Shown here one piece after another: positions 49,401-59,706 of a DNA stretch of 64,000 nucleotides. A program made the position numbers and the translations under genes. The stretch is from Pyxicephalus adspersus (Eukaryota > Chordata > Amphibia > Anura > Pyxicephalidae), in NCBI RefSeq assembly GCF_032062135.1, contig NC_092859.1:33403275-33467274 (forward strand), read 5' to 3'. Below the pieces are notes generated by a model. That model was not told the origin of the DNA, did no database searches, and saw nothing but the letters and a program-made list of their open reading frames with translations. The number at the start of each line of letters is the position of its first letter. Positions within the stretch are counted from its first letter, which is position 1.

Positions 49401-49729
49401 AGCACACTGATAGACCATGATTAATGAAACTTTACAGACTGAACCTAAAATAATACATTTCTGCTAAAAATGTGGGCCGTAAAGGATCTATAAATAGAGA
49501 CAATGCATATATCCCAATGAATTATTATTTACTTGTTTTTGCTGTGAACCTTTATAACTTGCAATGGGATGAGGGGGGGATGCTCACACATTTACCTATA
49601 AAGCATAATGGTGAAGCAAAGCAGGCTGGAGGTACATACTAAATATTACCTGTACCTATCTATATGGAGACCTCTTCTAACAACCCCCACCTCCACATTG
49701 AGTGATCCTATTCTTTCCACCAATGGAAG
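46401..49729. other. Intergenic sequence, no gene seen
   Basis: Includes at 47490-47720 a member of the family noted at 45080-45370 (CACTTCATTTAAATGGAC, GTGCACTGAGGTGCC, ACCACAGTGCACC). No coding or RNA gene recognised; frames up to 113 codons (48817-49158) have no domain. Confidence 0.45.
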
Positions 49730-50070
49730 TGGACACCTTACCATCACACTTATATGATGTCTAATTCCAAAATCATGATTATTATTGTGATTATAAAATA
49801 GGTCTCTCTTGATACTAGAATGGTCTCCACGCTTCTAGGAAGGCTGTCCTGAAGACTGTGGGGGCATATGTGTGAATTGAAGCATTCAAGCAAAAATTGG
49901 GTTTCCAATGCATTCCAAACTAATTAAAGAGGGTTGAAGGTCAGGGCACACTTGAGGTCCTTCACACCCAACTCATTAGGAACATTCTGAACTGGAAAAC
50001 AGCCTTCTACCAAACTGTGATCACAAGGTTGGGAGTAAAGTTTTGTAAAAAAATACTTGTAAGGCATATC
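49730..50070 (-). pseudogene. Tc1/mariner transposase relic
   Basis: GGTTGAAGGTCAGGGCACAC, CTTCACACCCAACTCATTAG, GGAAAACAGCCTTCTACC and GATCACAAGGTTGGGAG follow, in order, the same minus-strand Tc1-like gene seen at 22880-23280. GCTTCTAGGAAGGCTGTCCT corresponds to its C-terminal end. Heavily mutated. Confidence 0.55.
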
Positions 50071-50734
50071 ACTAACATTACCCTTCCCATGAACTCCATG
50101 ACATGGAGAGGAGACTATATAAGTTTGGCTATAAAGTAGATATGATGGTAATGTGCTCCTAAACTCTTTTTCATTATGTCTATTGTTTGGTAAAAATGTT
50201 TTAAAAAGGTTTTTGAATGCACTTACCTGTAAATTGGGTATTTTATAAATATAATATTACTATCTATTTTCCCTGTTTTTTTATATTTATTGTTGATTTG
50301 TGGAATGTTACGGATCTTACGGATGTTGTGCTCTTAATTAACCTCTGTACTTTTGTTATATCATGTGTTATATACATAATTTCCTCTGAAAAATAAAATA
50401 AATGAAAACTGGGTCTTTACAAGACGCATACAAGTTTCAGGCAGCTTGAAAAAACCCCTCTCAATGTGCAGGTCCGTAATACCCTGGGCCTTCAGGAAGT
50501 GGGGAAATGATTGAATGAAGCTCAAACATGAAAGAGAACCAGCAATGGAGGAGGAAACGTAAGCCTTAGGGTTGGGTTGATTTAAAAAATATATATAAAA
50601 TGTTATATCTTTTGCAGAACTAATTTAAGAATATGTCATATATTCTGCCCAATGGTGCATTTAAAAGTGAAATTGTCCTTAATTCACCAACTTCATCCTC
50701 CATTCTGAAGTTACTGTGTACATGGTAAGTATCC

Positions 50735-50783
50735 CTCTTTATTGTACAGCACTGCAAAATATGTTGGCACTATATAAATCCTG

Positions 50784-50816
<33 letters not shown>

Positions 50817-50866
50817 AATAATAATAATAATTATTATTATTATTGTTAATAATAATAATAATAATA
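50735..50866 (+). repeat. Retroelement tail plus ATT/AAT microsatellite
   Basis: TTATTGTACAGCACTGCAAAATATGTTGGC and CACTATATAAATCCTGTTTA form the tail shared with the SINE and with 53048-53135. It is followed by alternating ATT and AAT blocks (50785-50866), each the complement of the next and so able to fold back. Only the tail is present, as in a severely 5'-truncated insertion. Confidence 0.75.
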
Positions 50867-51724
50867 CTGTTACAAAAGGACTAGCCTAAAGATTTTGTTC
50901 CATTTTGTTACACATAGACATAGGCTCTTAATACCATCTAAATGAACCAAATGAGTTCAGAGTGTGAGTTGTAAAGCTATGAGGCTGGAAAGGATCCTTG
51001 TGTAGTGTAACCTTCCTCCATTCCATTAGCATTATCTCAGTCCTGCATCTTGTAGAACAAGAACTTGAGCTATCAGATGACCATGTCAAGTCTGATGTTG
51101 GTGAGATTCAGAAAGACATCAGTTTACTGCAGAAAAATAAGGATACTGTTCCCTGGAGGTGACAGAATAATAGAATGTATTTTGGAGAACATGTATTGGT
51201 GTTTTTGGCTTTTTGAGAAATAAATGTCTGCAAATGATTTATTTTGCTAACTAGCAAGTGTATTGAAAATGTGGTAGCATTTACCCCAATGTAAGCATAG
51301 CTAAACCCAAGAAAATGCTTTTATTTTAACTGTATATAAACCATACCAAAAGGGAGCAAAATTGTAATTTATTGGTACAGTTTACATACCATTTCATTTT
51401 TTAAATAAATTAGCCTCTTGATGAAGTGACTGGGGGGATTCTGAAAACCAGGCACAGGGCTGTCAACCTATATTATGGAGCTTGAAGCCTGGAGGAGAGC
51501 ATGGGAATGTTCTTATCAGTGATTTGCTTGTGGCAGCATTGGAGGTCTATTTCTCTTCCTAAAATGACTGTACCCCTGATCTCAATTCCTACTCCATGCT
51601 ATAGACATGGTTTAAGGATTTGGGAGTAGAGGAATTTGAGTGTCCTGCACAGAACATTGATCTCTGCCCTACACCAGGTTAAATGGGCACTCTATTAATC
51701 CTCTATTGTGTGCTACTTGCCCTT

Positions 51725-51895
51725 CCTTTTAGATTGTAAGCTCTTCTGAACAGGGTCGTCTCCTCCTGTGTCACTGTCTGTATCTGGCTATCATTTGCAA
51801 CCCCTATTTAATGTACAGTGTTCCATAATATGTTGCTGCTATAAATTCTGTTTAATAATTATTTTTATATTTATATTTTAATAATATTTAATAAT
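51725..51895 (+). mobile_element. Longer retroelement, 3' fragment in plus orientation
   Basis: TTAGATTGTAAGCTCTTCTG, CCTCCTGTGTCACTGTCTGT and CTATTTAATGTACAGTGTTCC are the complement of the start of the copy at 53924-54440, so this is the same element in opposite orientation, truncated at its 5' side. It ends in a TTTAATAATTA-rich tail. Confidence 0.7.
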
Positions 51896-51904
51896 TATAA
51901 TAAT

Positions 51905-51995
51905 AATAACACAAACACATTACAAAGTCTTGTAGAAAGTCTTGCCAAAAGTGTGGAGACTGCTATGGCCACAAGGAAGAACAACTCTTTCTTTA
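51905..51995 (+). pseudogene. Tc1/mariner transposase C-terminal fragment
   Basis: AAGTCTTGTAGAAAGTCTTG, CCAAAAGTGTGGAGACTGC and TATGGCCACAAGGAAGAAC follow the C-terminal end of the Tc1-like gene (a K-x-x-x-R-V-E-A-V-x-A-A pattern in intact members). Plus strand, unlike most other relics here. It abuts the retroelement fragment ending at 51895. Confidence 0.55.
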
Positions 51996-53047
51996 AAGCC
52001 TTTTCAGGTATGCTCCCCCCAAAAAAACACATTAGGTGGTAGGACTTGAATTGTGTGACTGGCCACTCTGACACTGTAATGTTTAAAGAGGGAGTTACAA
52101 TATTTGTCCTAGCAAAGGTTGATGAGCTGAGTATTGTAATGGGATCTGGGGTTGCAAATGAGGGAAGAAAATGTGTCACTAATATAAAAAAAAACAGTTC
52201 TTTTACCTGCTATGGCCACAAGACAGGTTCACTTTAACACAGTGAACAATATTTTGTACATGGCAGATGTAGTGTAAGTAGGATCAGCAACTCTGACTAA
52301 TGCAGCTATTATTACTATCAATGGAAACAAATTCTATAAATTATGCAAAAAGTGAACAACTGGTGCATTTCCTGGAATACAGCCATGTCCTAGATTAAGA
52401 ACCCCCCCCCCCCTAACATAGGACTATTTTGCAAACTGTGTATTTTACAGAGCTATACTCCCTCTTCCTGCCTAGGACTACATGATCCAGTTGTGTGTGG
52501 CTCACTTGACAATGTTCCAATCATTTATAATGAAACTGTTGCAAATTTGATGTCATTTAGTAGTTACTTTAAAACCATGCCAGACAGCAAGTAAACCAAT
52601 CAGTGAATGGCTAATGCTGTCCAGTAAAACACCCAACCATGAATGAAGAGAGCTGCTCACATCTTTGGTTAGGATTTTCCTATTAAAGGTTTTTCCTAAG
52701 AGGCGTTTTCTTTATAACCAAACAGATTCAACATTTCAAGATTGATCTGAATTTTATTGATAGTTATAAGAAGCTTTGGACACTTCTTCAGCAAAATAAT
52801 ATTAGGTGTAGTAGCACTCAGCTACCAATCAGCATCCCTTTTCACTTGGAAAGACTTCAGCAGAGTGAATTCTGATTGTTTCATTGTTTTTGGTGGGTTG
52901 CTGCATACTGTTTTTATTCCATACAAGTACCAGCAAGGAACCTGCATAGGGCTGAAACCAGATATTTACTAAAAATAAAAATAATACATTGATTTATGCT
53001 TCCAGGTCAGTCCAAAGCAAGTGACAAAAACACAGATGTGTGTTTAG
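51996..53047. other. Intergenic sequence, no gene seen
   Basis: Non-coding. Contains a run of 12 C (52402-52413) and a second occurrence of CTGCTATGGCCACAAG (about 52208), also present at 51961. Nothing else recognised. Confidence 0.5.
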
Positions 53048-53135
53048 TTATCTACCTATTTAATGTACTGCGCTGCGTAATATGTTGGCGCTATATAAAT
53101 CCTGTTTATTATTAATAATAATAATAATAATACCT
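53048..53135 (+). mobile_element. Retroelement tail fragment
   Basis: CTATTTAATGTACTGCGCTG, CGTAATATGTTGGCGCTATA and TAAATCCTGTTTATTATTAA followed by an AATAAT run. This is the best-preserved copy of the common tail and gives its likely consensus. Confidence 0.8.
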
Positions 53136-53923
53136 TTAACTTAATTGGTTTCTAACCATCTTTATTTTTATTTGATTATTGGACTTTAGAGGGGGCACTG
53201 TGATCTCCTTGAGATCAGGGATGGATTTGATTGTATTACTGAACTGTAAATGTTGTTACTATTTAATGATATGGTAATAATTATTAAAGTGCTTCTTACA
53301 ATGACATGCTCTGCTAATAGCTGATGTAATACCAATGCTGACCACCAGATGACAGACAGCACTATCAGAGTTCTCTGCAATACTGGAGAAGTGATTGTAC
53401 ATGGGGGCTAATAAAAGATTTTAATTTGGTAACAGTGAAATTTTATACTTATCAAATAAGAAAAAGAAAGAAAACAGAAAAAAAACTTCTAGCGTCTTTC
53501 AGTGCCCATTCATAGTTCTTGTGTGTATGGGAGCTGTGCTTGACCTAATAAATATTCATTCTGTTGCACTTTAGACCACTTACAGACTGCTAAACGCAAA
53601 GCGATTGCCGGCGCATCTCTAGGTCCCTTATGTGTGCAAGCTTTAAAGTGTATATAAAGGCAATTTATTTTTGTTTCGCATTGAAGAATTACAACTGACA
53701 GGTTTATATTGCTGCAGAAGTCTGCAATGGGGAGATTCACCTTCTTTGTACCGAGACAGAAAATAAAGAGGAAATCTAAAATTTTACAATTGTCACTAAG
53801 GAAAAGTTGGGACAAATTGGTGACAACTGTCTTAGATTTCTCTCGTTTTGTGTAGATTTTCTCTTGTAAATGGCATTTGAACACACTGCAATATGGTTTC
53901 ATGGTGAATGATAGGTGTTTGGT
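53136..53923. other. Intergenic sequence, no gene seen
   Basis: Non-coding. A 130-codon minus-strand frame (53510-53902) has no recognisable domain. Confidence 0.5.
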
Positions 53924-54440
53924 ATTATTATTATTATTAATAATATTAAAGAGTATTTATATAGCGCCAACATATTACGCAGTGCTGTACATTAAATAGG
54001 GATTGCAAATGACTGACAGATACACACAGTGATACAGGAGGAGGAGAGGACCCTGCCCAGAAGAGCTTACAATGTAGGAGGAGGGGGAAGTAGCATACAA
54101 TAGGAGTAGTGAAGATTTTAAGAGACAGTGGAAGACGGGTAGGCAAGTTTGAAAAGATGGGGTAGCTCTAGAAAAGTCTTGGAGCCGTGCGTGTGATGAG
54201 GTTATGAGTGAGGAAGTCATTAGTAGGTCATCGGAGGAGCGGAGAGGGCGGCTGGGGGAGTATTCTTCTATCAGATCAGAAAGGTAAGTGGGACAATAAC
54301 TGTGGAGGGATTTGAAGGCAAAGCACAGGAGATGAATTTGATTCTAAGGTGAAATGGAAGCCAATGAAGAGAACTACAAAGTGATGCAGCAGAAGAGAAG
54401 CGGTGGACAGGATGGATAAGTCTGGCTGCAGCAGAGCTTA
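53924..54440 (-). mobile_element. Longer retroelement sharing the SINE tail, copy 2
   Basis: Opens on the plus strand with ATTATTATTAATAATATT and TATATAGCGCCAACATATTA (tail complement). Its body matches 41819-42214: GATACAGGAGGAGGAGAGGA, CAGAAGAGCTTACAATGTAG, GTAGGCAAGTTTGAAAAG and GAGCCGTGCGTGTGATGAGG. Beyond the point where copy 1 meets the gap it continues through GGGATTTGAAGGCAAAGCAC and GGAAGCCAATGAAGAGAAC. No reading frame survives. Confidence 0.72.
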
Positions 54441-54786
54441 CAATCTAAGTTTGTTTTTCACCAAATTTAATAAATTGGAACTATAAACAAAAATTTGTGA
54501 ACTGACAATCTTGTGCTGAATGTACACTGAGCTGCGTGTGCCAGGAATGAATGAACTCCTGTGTGTATTCGTGGAACGTATTCCACCCTGGCAAACCATG
54601 AAAGTGGAAGACCTGGACCCAGAAAAAGACCAGAAGAAGCGCCAGCGATAGAGTGAGGCGTGATACCACTTTATTATAAATGTTTGCAAGTAGTGAATGT
54701 GAAAATGGTTACTATGGAAACATTTGACTCCCAGCAGGTTTTTTACTCTTGCAAACACTTTAACAATGACGGTTGTCAGCAACCAC

Positions 54787-54877
54787 CAGCCAATGGGAAC
54801 GCTGCCTGCTATTTACATTGGATATGCAGCTCCGACAGGCAGCATTCCCATTGGCTGATGGCTGTAAGTTACAGCTC
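54787..54877. repeat. Hairpin with 22-bp arms
   Basis: CAGCCAATGGGAACGCTGCC plus TG (54787-54808) pairs with 54856-54877, one mismatch in 22, around a 47-base loop. It may be part of a larger dispersed repeat, since the flanks are unlike the surrounding AT-rich sequence. Confidence 0.8.
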
Positions 54878-55069
54878 GATACAGCCAACTAGGGGCCTCT
54901 CTATTATTACCTACGTATTACTACCTTGGCAACAGGTATCCACCAGGATATTGTTCATCTACATAGATTTTAGGTGAATGTGCTTGTGAGTTTAGCCATC
55001 ACTACTGATTTCCCGTTGTACTCCTGGGTTGGAGACAAAACAAGAGAAGGTGTAAAAATCAGTGAAAAC

Positions 55070-55440
55070 AAGTTAGTTATGGAAACAATGCACATGTGTT
55101 GTGTTACGCTACCTAAAATCCTACATGCATATTTTTTGGTGCAGCTGATGCACTGCCTAAACACAAACACAACACATTAATGTGCAGCATACCTATGGGA
55201 TCATTCCCTATGTACAATGCAATGCTGCAGTGCGATACGCAAGGGCATCAAACATTGCATAGCGAGCACTGCTGCGTGCATTTGTGCATTGTCCTACTCA
55301 GTGTCATAAATGGGCTCAGTGCTGCAATGGCTGTGGCTATCCGTTGCAGTATAACGCATGGCAATACACTTTCCTATAATGAATACAAAGCCTAACAAGC
55401 ATGCACTACAGCACAGTTATAGGGTAAATGGGTCCTCAGC
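55070..55440. repeat. GCA/TGC-rich dispersed repeat
   Basis: Dense in TGCA-type words (AATGCAATGCTGCAGTGCGA, GCACTGCTGCGTGCATTTG), like 45080-45370 and 63250-63660. Family unnamed. Confidence 0.4.
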
Positions 55441-56318
55441 ACAATGCCTTGCAGCATGGAGATCCATGGTGTGCACAGTGTTATAAATGATTCTGTAAAG
55501 CAGCGTGAGTCCAATATAAGACAGATACTAAATACAATTTCAGTATGAAAGGAACCTGAAATGTACAATGAAGTATTTGGTAGGTACAGCAGTAGATGGC
55601 AGCTATGGATAATGAAGCTTGCTGGCAGATATTGGGTTAACCCAGCGCTGCAGTTACCATCACCAGCAGCCACAACAAACCAGCCAGTGTGCAGGTTCTG
55701 TTCTTGCGGCAAAGAAGAGACCATTTCTGAGGGGTATAAAATCCATATTCTGTATAAGTAAATCTGTGTGCTGTGCAGTCTAGATAAAACAGATACAAGT
55801 AAAACACAAAAATAAAAAAAGTGTCTGTGCTTTCACCTAATATGACAATATGGATTCCTCATTCTTCACTCCTTTCTCTGCTCCCCCTTGTATGATTTGT
55901 TGTCTTCTGACCCTCTGTAAGGTCTTGATATAAATAGCTCATGGAGACCCCAGGGAGAAGGCGCAGTTTATATTTAGCACAAGGTTGTGGGAGTATTCAT
56001 GTTCTCTGTAATGACATCATTCATTTTCACTGCAGAGAGGGCTTTCCTTGATGGGTGCCCTTTGAAATCATTTATCCTCTCCATTGTGTTGTTTAACGCC
56101 TGTCATCTGTGCGGTGGTAGGGTCACTGTCAGCAAAGGAGATTAATGACCTGCCAAATAATGAAAAACTATACATTACTGAATGCATATGTAAACACGCA
56201 CATACATAGATACAAATGTGAAATTATGATGTAAAACATTGGTATATAAAGCAGCAACTTACAATATATGCCCAAATTTGCTAGGATGCATTATTATTTA
56301 GAGCTGAACTCCTAACTA
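55441..56318. other. Intergenic sequence, no gene seen
   Basis: Non-coding. The last bases (GAGCTGAACTCC at 56301-56312) resemble 8588 and are probably an old repeat into which the next element inserted. Confidence 0.5.
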
Positions 56319-56383
56319 AATACATACTAAATATTCTCTACTTCCTTATGGTAATATTGGGAGCCACTTCTTTAAAAAAATCA

Positions 56384-56655
56384 TTAATTGTATGAAGAGA
56401 GACAAAAGAAAAAGGTTTTGGGCTACAAAATTTAGGTGATATATTTATTTGTTTTTATATATTTTTGATTCATACATAATTATATTAAACACATTTCATG
56501 TCATATCCCCAGTCCTGGTACAATTTCACAGGACTGGGATATTAGTACTAGGCAGAAGTACTCTAACAAGGTAAGAGTTTATGGCTGTATTAGCCGTATA
56601 AGCTCCGACGTGTTTCGCCACATTTGGCTTCTTCAGGGGTATGATATTGTGAGGA
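56384..56655 (+). repeat. Left inverted arm of fold-back element
   Basis: Pairs with 57637-57878 with some small indels. It carries the cassette on the minus strand at 56604-56642 (complement: CCCCTGAAGAAGCC, AAATGT, GGCGAAACACGTCGG). Confidence 0.8.
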
Positions 56656-56899
56656 CTATGATTAGTGAGAACTAATTCATTCCCATGAAAAAAAATCCTA
56701 TTGTTATTGGCTTATTATACATTGATGGGGCTGTATAAAATAATTTAAACACTGCATAATACTAAAATACATAAATACAAAAGCAATTAAATGAAATAAC
56801 TTAAAATTTACCCTCACTTTACCTTGCTGAGAAGAGTCGAGTACCTACTAGGATGGTGCTGAGAAGGGAGGAGGAGGAGATGTTATGTAATTCACAGAG

Positions 56900-57152
56900 A
56901 GTTATAGCGCGGGTTGTTCACTGAATGGTAGCAACTGGCGTACTGACGCTTGTGGGCAGTTGCTGCTTTGTCTCGAGAGACGTAAATAAGGGTAGCGCTT
57001 GGGGTTATAACTCATTTTGACCCATACAAGTTCTAGCACAAAGGTTGTATACCAAGCAAAGGTTGTATACCAAGCAAAATTTTTTGTGTCCAAACAGGAC
57101 TTATACCAAGTTGGACTTATTCCAAAGCGGACTTTTACCGAGGTACCACTGC
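56900..57152. mobile_element. Fragment of another DNA transposon nested in the fold-back element
   Basis: Ends TTTTACCGAGGTACCACTG, whose complement CAGTGGTACCTCGG is a transposon terminus I recall from vertebrate repeats. Just inside is a direct 18-bp repeat, AAAGGTTGTATACCAAGC twice (about 57040-57075), and further related GGACTTATACCAAG and GGACTTATTCCAAAG words. The opposite end is not seen, so the copy is partial. Confidence 0.5.
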
Positions 57153-57636
57153 ATGTTGGAAAATACAGTTCAAACACAAAATTAACAAAAATAATAGAAA
57201 TGTTTCCCACGTGAATATAATTTAATTTTATTCTCCACCAGCATCAACCACAGCTGAAATCACTTAATTAACCTCTTTGTTTTATGGTTACAATCTTTAT
57301 TACTGGTGTTCGTCATTCAAACGTACGTAAACCTCCTTGACATTACCATAAACCAACAATACTATTAACGGTCTATTGATACTTATGTCCAATAAAACTA
57401 TTAAGCCAGTATTTGATATCCCTATATATCATTTGCATGAATGTATCATTTTAGGCATGAGTATATATGAAGTCAAGGGTATATATATATTTATGTATAT
57501 CTCACTAGTATATATTAAAAACTTGTTTTTAAGCATATACAGATATGCATATATATTTTTATTTTTGTGTTTCAACTGTATTTTCCAGCAAATTTTGTTT
57601 TGTTGTTCGTTTTGAATTTATATACAGACCCTACAG

Positions 57637-57878
57637 TTCTCACAATATCATACCCATGAAGAAGCCAAGCGTTGCGAAACGCGCCAGGGCTTATATGACT
57701 AATACGGTCATATACTCTTGTGTACTTCTGTACTTAGTAATATTATCCCAGTCCTGTGAAATTGTAACAGGACTGGGGATATGATATGAAATGTGTTTAT
57801 TATAATTATGTATGAATCAAGAGTATATCAATACATTTGAGCCTAAAACCTCTTTCTTTTGTCTCTCTACATACAATT
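57637..57878 (-). repeat. Right inverted arm of fold-back element
   Basis: Complement of 56384-56655. It carries the cassette on the plus strand at 57649-57688: CCATGAAGAAGCC, then a GCGTT-GCGA-AACGC mini-hairpin, then GCCAGGGC. Confidence 0.8.
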
Positions 57879-57940
57879 AATACATACTAAATAAACTCAT
57901 ACATGGCCTGCAATACAGGACAAAATATTTGTGTTTAGAT

Positions 57941-58201
57941 CAGTTTTTCTCAACCGGGGTTTCTCCAGAGGTTGCTAGGGGTTCCTTGAACATTGAGCAG
58001 TTTGTGACTTTTATGTCAGTTTCTATTGACACCAATGGCTATCTGTAAGGGGTGACATTCTTCCCACTGTCAAGCAATGTAAGAGGTTTTTTAAAAACAC
58101 CCAAATATACTATGAGCTGTGGATATAGTAATTATAGTAGGGTTTCCCTGATGAAAGTTATTTCCAGGGGTTCCCCATGTAAAAAAGGTCATAAAACACT
58201 G
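57941..58201 (+). mobile_element. hAT-like MITE, copy 3
   Basis: The best-defined of three copies: 261 bp, left end CAGTTTTTCTCAACC, right end GGTCATAAAACACTG, flanked by 8-bp repeats GTTTAGAT (57933-57940) and GTTTAGAC (58202-58209). Its complement matches the copies at 1468 and 28363. No coding capacity. Confidence 0.85.
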
Positions 58202-58801
58202 GTTTAGACAGTTGTGTGGTCCTCGTACCCTACCACACTGCACACCCAGGGTTTGTGCCTTCAAGGCCATGTCACTGAGCCACGGACGTGCAGGTAAGGT
58301 AAGTGGGTGGTGGAGCCATGTTGATATAATTAAGAAACAGGAATGATTTGCCATGAATTTTTTTAGTGGCTTGAAGACAATTCCTCAATGGAAGCCACCA
58401 CCAAAGGTCGATGGAAAGTTGGATTGTAATGTTCTTGGCATATGTTCAGAGCTCCAACAAAATGATCCAAGATGGCTACATTTGAAAAAAAGTGTATAAA
58501 AGGTCAATGTGTGTAGGGGGTCATGAGCCGATATTTTGTAAGCAGCAATCTGTGAAACTGACTTGATTACTGTGATGAGAGCTAAACAGCCCAATGGAAT
58601 GTGGTTTGGGCTGGGTAACTAAAGTGACAGACTTTAAACAATGAGCATTGGCTTTGAGGTGCAAAATATGCATTTCCAAATAGTTGGGAAGCATTAATGG
58701 AGCAAGGTAGCAATGCCATAGGCTACATGCCATAAGATAACTTCACACCTAGTAATTCTGTCAGTGGTAAGTGTTTGCTCTTTCTTTCTTTATATAAATA
58801 T
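58202..58801. other. Intergenic sequence, no gene seen
   Basis: Non-coding. Short minus-strand frames of about 70-90 codons lack domains. Confidence 0.5.
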
Positions 58802-59508
58802 AGTTAAGTCCATAAATATTTGGACAGAGACAACTTTTTTCTAATTTTGGAATGAAACCACTCAGATGCGGTTGAACTGCAGACTTTCAGCTTTTTATTC
58901 AGAGGGTTGAACAAAAAGATTGCATAAAAATGTAAGGAACTAAAGCCTTCTTTTTACACAATCACTTCATTTCAGGGGCTCAAAAGTAATTGGACAATTG
59001 ACTCAAAGTCCATTTCATGGGCTGGTGTGGGCAATTCCTTCATTATGTCATTATCAATTAAGCAGATAAAAGGCCTGGAGTTGGTTTGAGAGGGGGTGTG
59101 TGTGCTTGTATGTAAAAGATTTTGCTGTGAAGAGATAACATGCGGTCAAAGGAGCTCTCCATGCAGGTGAAACAAGCCATCCTTAAGCTGCAAAAACAGA
59201 AAAAAAAATCTAAGAAATTGCTGCAATATTAGGAGTGGCAAAATCTACAGTTTGGTACATCATGAGAAAGAAACAAATCACTGGTGAACTCAGCAACGCC
59301 AAAAGACCTGGACGTCAATGGACGACAACAGTGGTGGATGATTGCAGAATCATTTCCATGGTAAAGGGAAACCACTTCACAACAGCCAACCAAGTGAACA
59401 ACACTCTCCAGGAAGTAGGCGTATTGATATCCAAGTCTACCATAAAGAGAAGACTGCATGAAAGTAAATACAGAGGGTGCACTGCAAGGTGCAAGCCACT
59501 CATAAGCC
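58802..59508 (+). pseudogene. Tc1-like transposon, 5' half with broken transposase
   Basis: Starts with a Tc1-type terminal repeat (AGTTAAGTCCATAAATATTT then GGACAGAGACAAC) and a leader. The transposase start is at 59140 (MRSKELSMQVKQAILKLQ) and hits a stop after about 30 codons. A frameshift then leads into 59235 onward, which reads VWYIMRKKQI, KRPGRQWTTTVVDD and TIKRRLHESKYRG, typical of the N-terminal DNA-binding (helix-turn-helix) half of Tc1 transposases. The catalytic DDE half and the right terminal repeat are absent; homology stops near 59508. This is a dead truncated copy. Confidence 0.85.
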
Positions 59509-59655
59509 TAGTTTATGCCATTATGTTAATTTATTACAGTATTTTGTACTGTACTGTACTTTTCTTTGTACTGTACAAACAGTTATAATAAATATTTTAC
59601 TACACTGGTACAATTTGGTTCAGAATATTTTTTTCTTGTTTTCCCTTCTCTGAAA

Positions 59656-59706
59656 ACCTGGTGCGTCTTATAGTCCAGTGCATCTTATGGTCCGAAAAAT
59701 ACGGTA
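59656..59706. mobile_element. Terminus of an unclassified DNA transposon
   Basis: CCTGGTGCGTCTTATAGTCC and CATCTTATGGTCCGAAAAAT followed by ACGGTA. The doubled CTTATRGTCC word and CGAAAAATACGGTA end are features of a transposon terminus I have met in several vertebrate genomes. I cannot name the superfamily, and the other end is not visible. Confidence 0.45.

Larger units (their letters stand above)
56334..57878. mobile_element. 1.5-kb fold-back element with long inverted arms
   Basis: Identical 15-bp direct repeats AATACATACTAAATA lie at 56319-56333 and 57879-57893, consistent with a target-site duplication. Inside are inverted arms of roughly 250 bp (56384-56655 and 57637-57878). They share, in complement, ATTAATTGTATG, AGAGACAAAAGAAA, TTGATTCATACATAATTAT, AACACATTTCAT, ATATCCCCAGTCCTG, CAATTTCACAGGACTGGGAT and TTCTTCA.GGGTATGATATTGTGAG. 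The centre has no transposase and holds another fragment (56900-57152). Each arm contains one GAAGCC/GAAACGCG cassette. I infer a non-autonomous fold-back transposon. The 48 bp between the left repeat and the left arm are unexplained. Confidence 0.75.

Noticed and set aside
50785..50866. ATT/AAT run considered as a CRISPR-like or regulatory array
   Set aside because: It is a simple trinucleotide microsatellite at a retroelement tail.
54481..54669. 62-codon minus-strand frame that looks like a secreted peptide
   Set aside because: The apparent signal peptide is short and the frame overlaps another equally open one. There is no evidence beyond composition.
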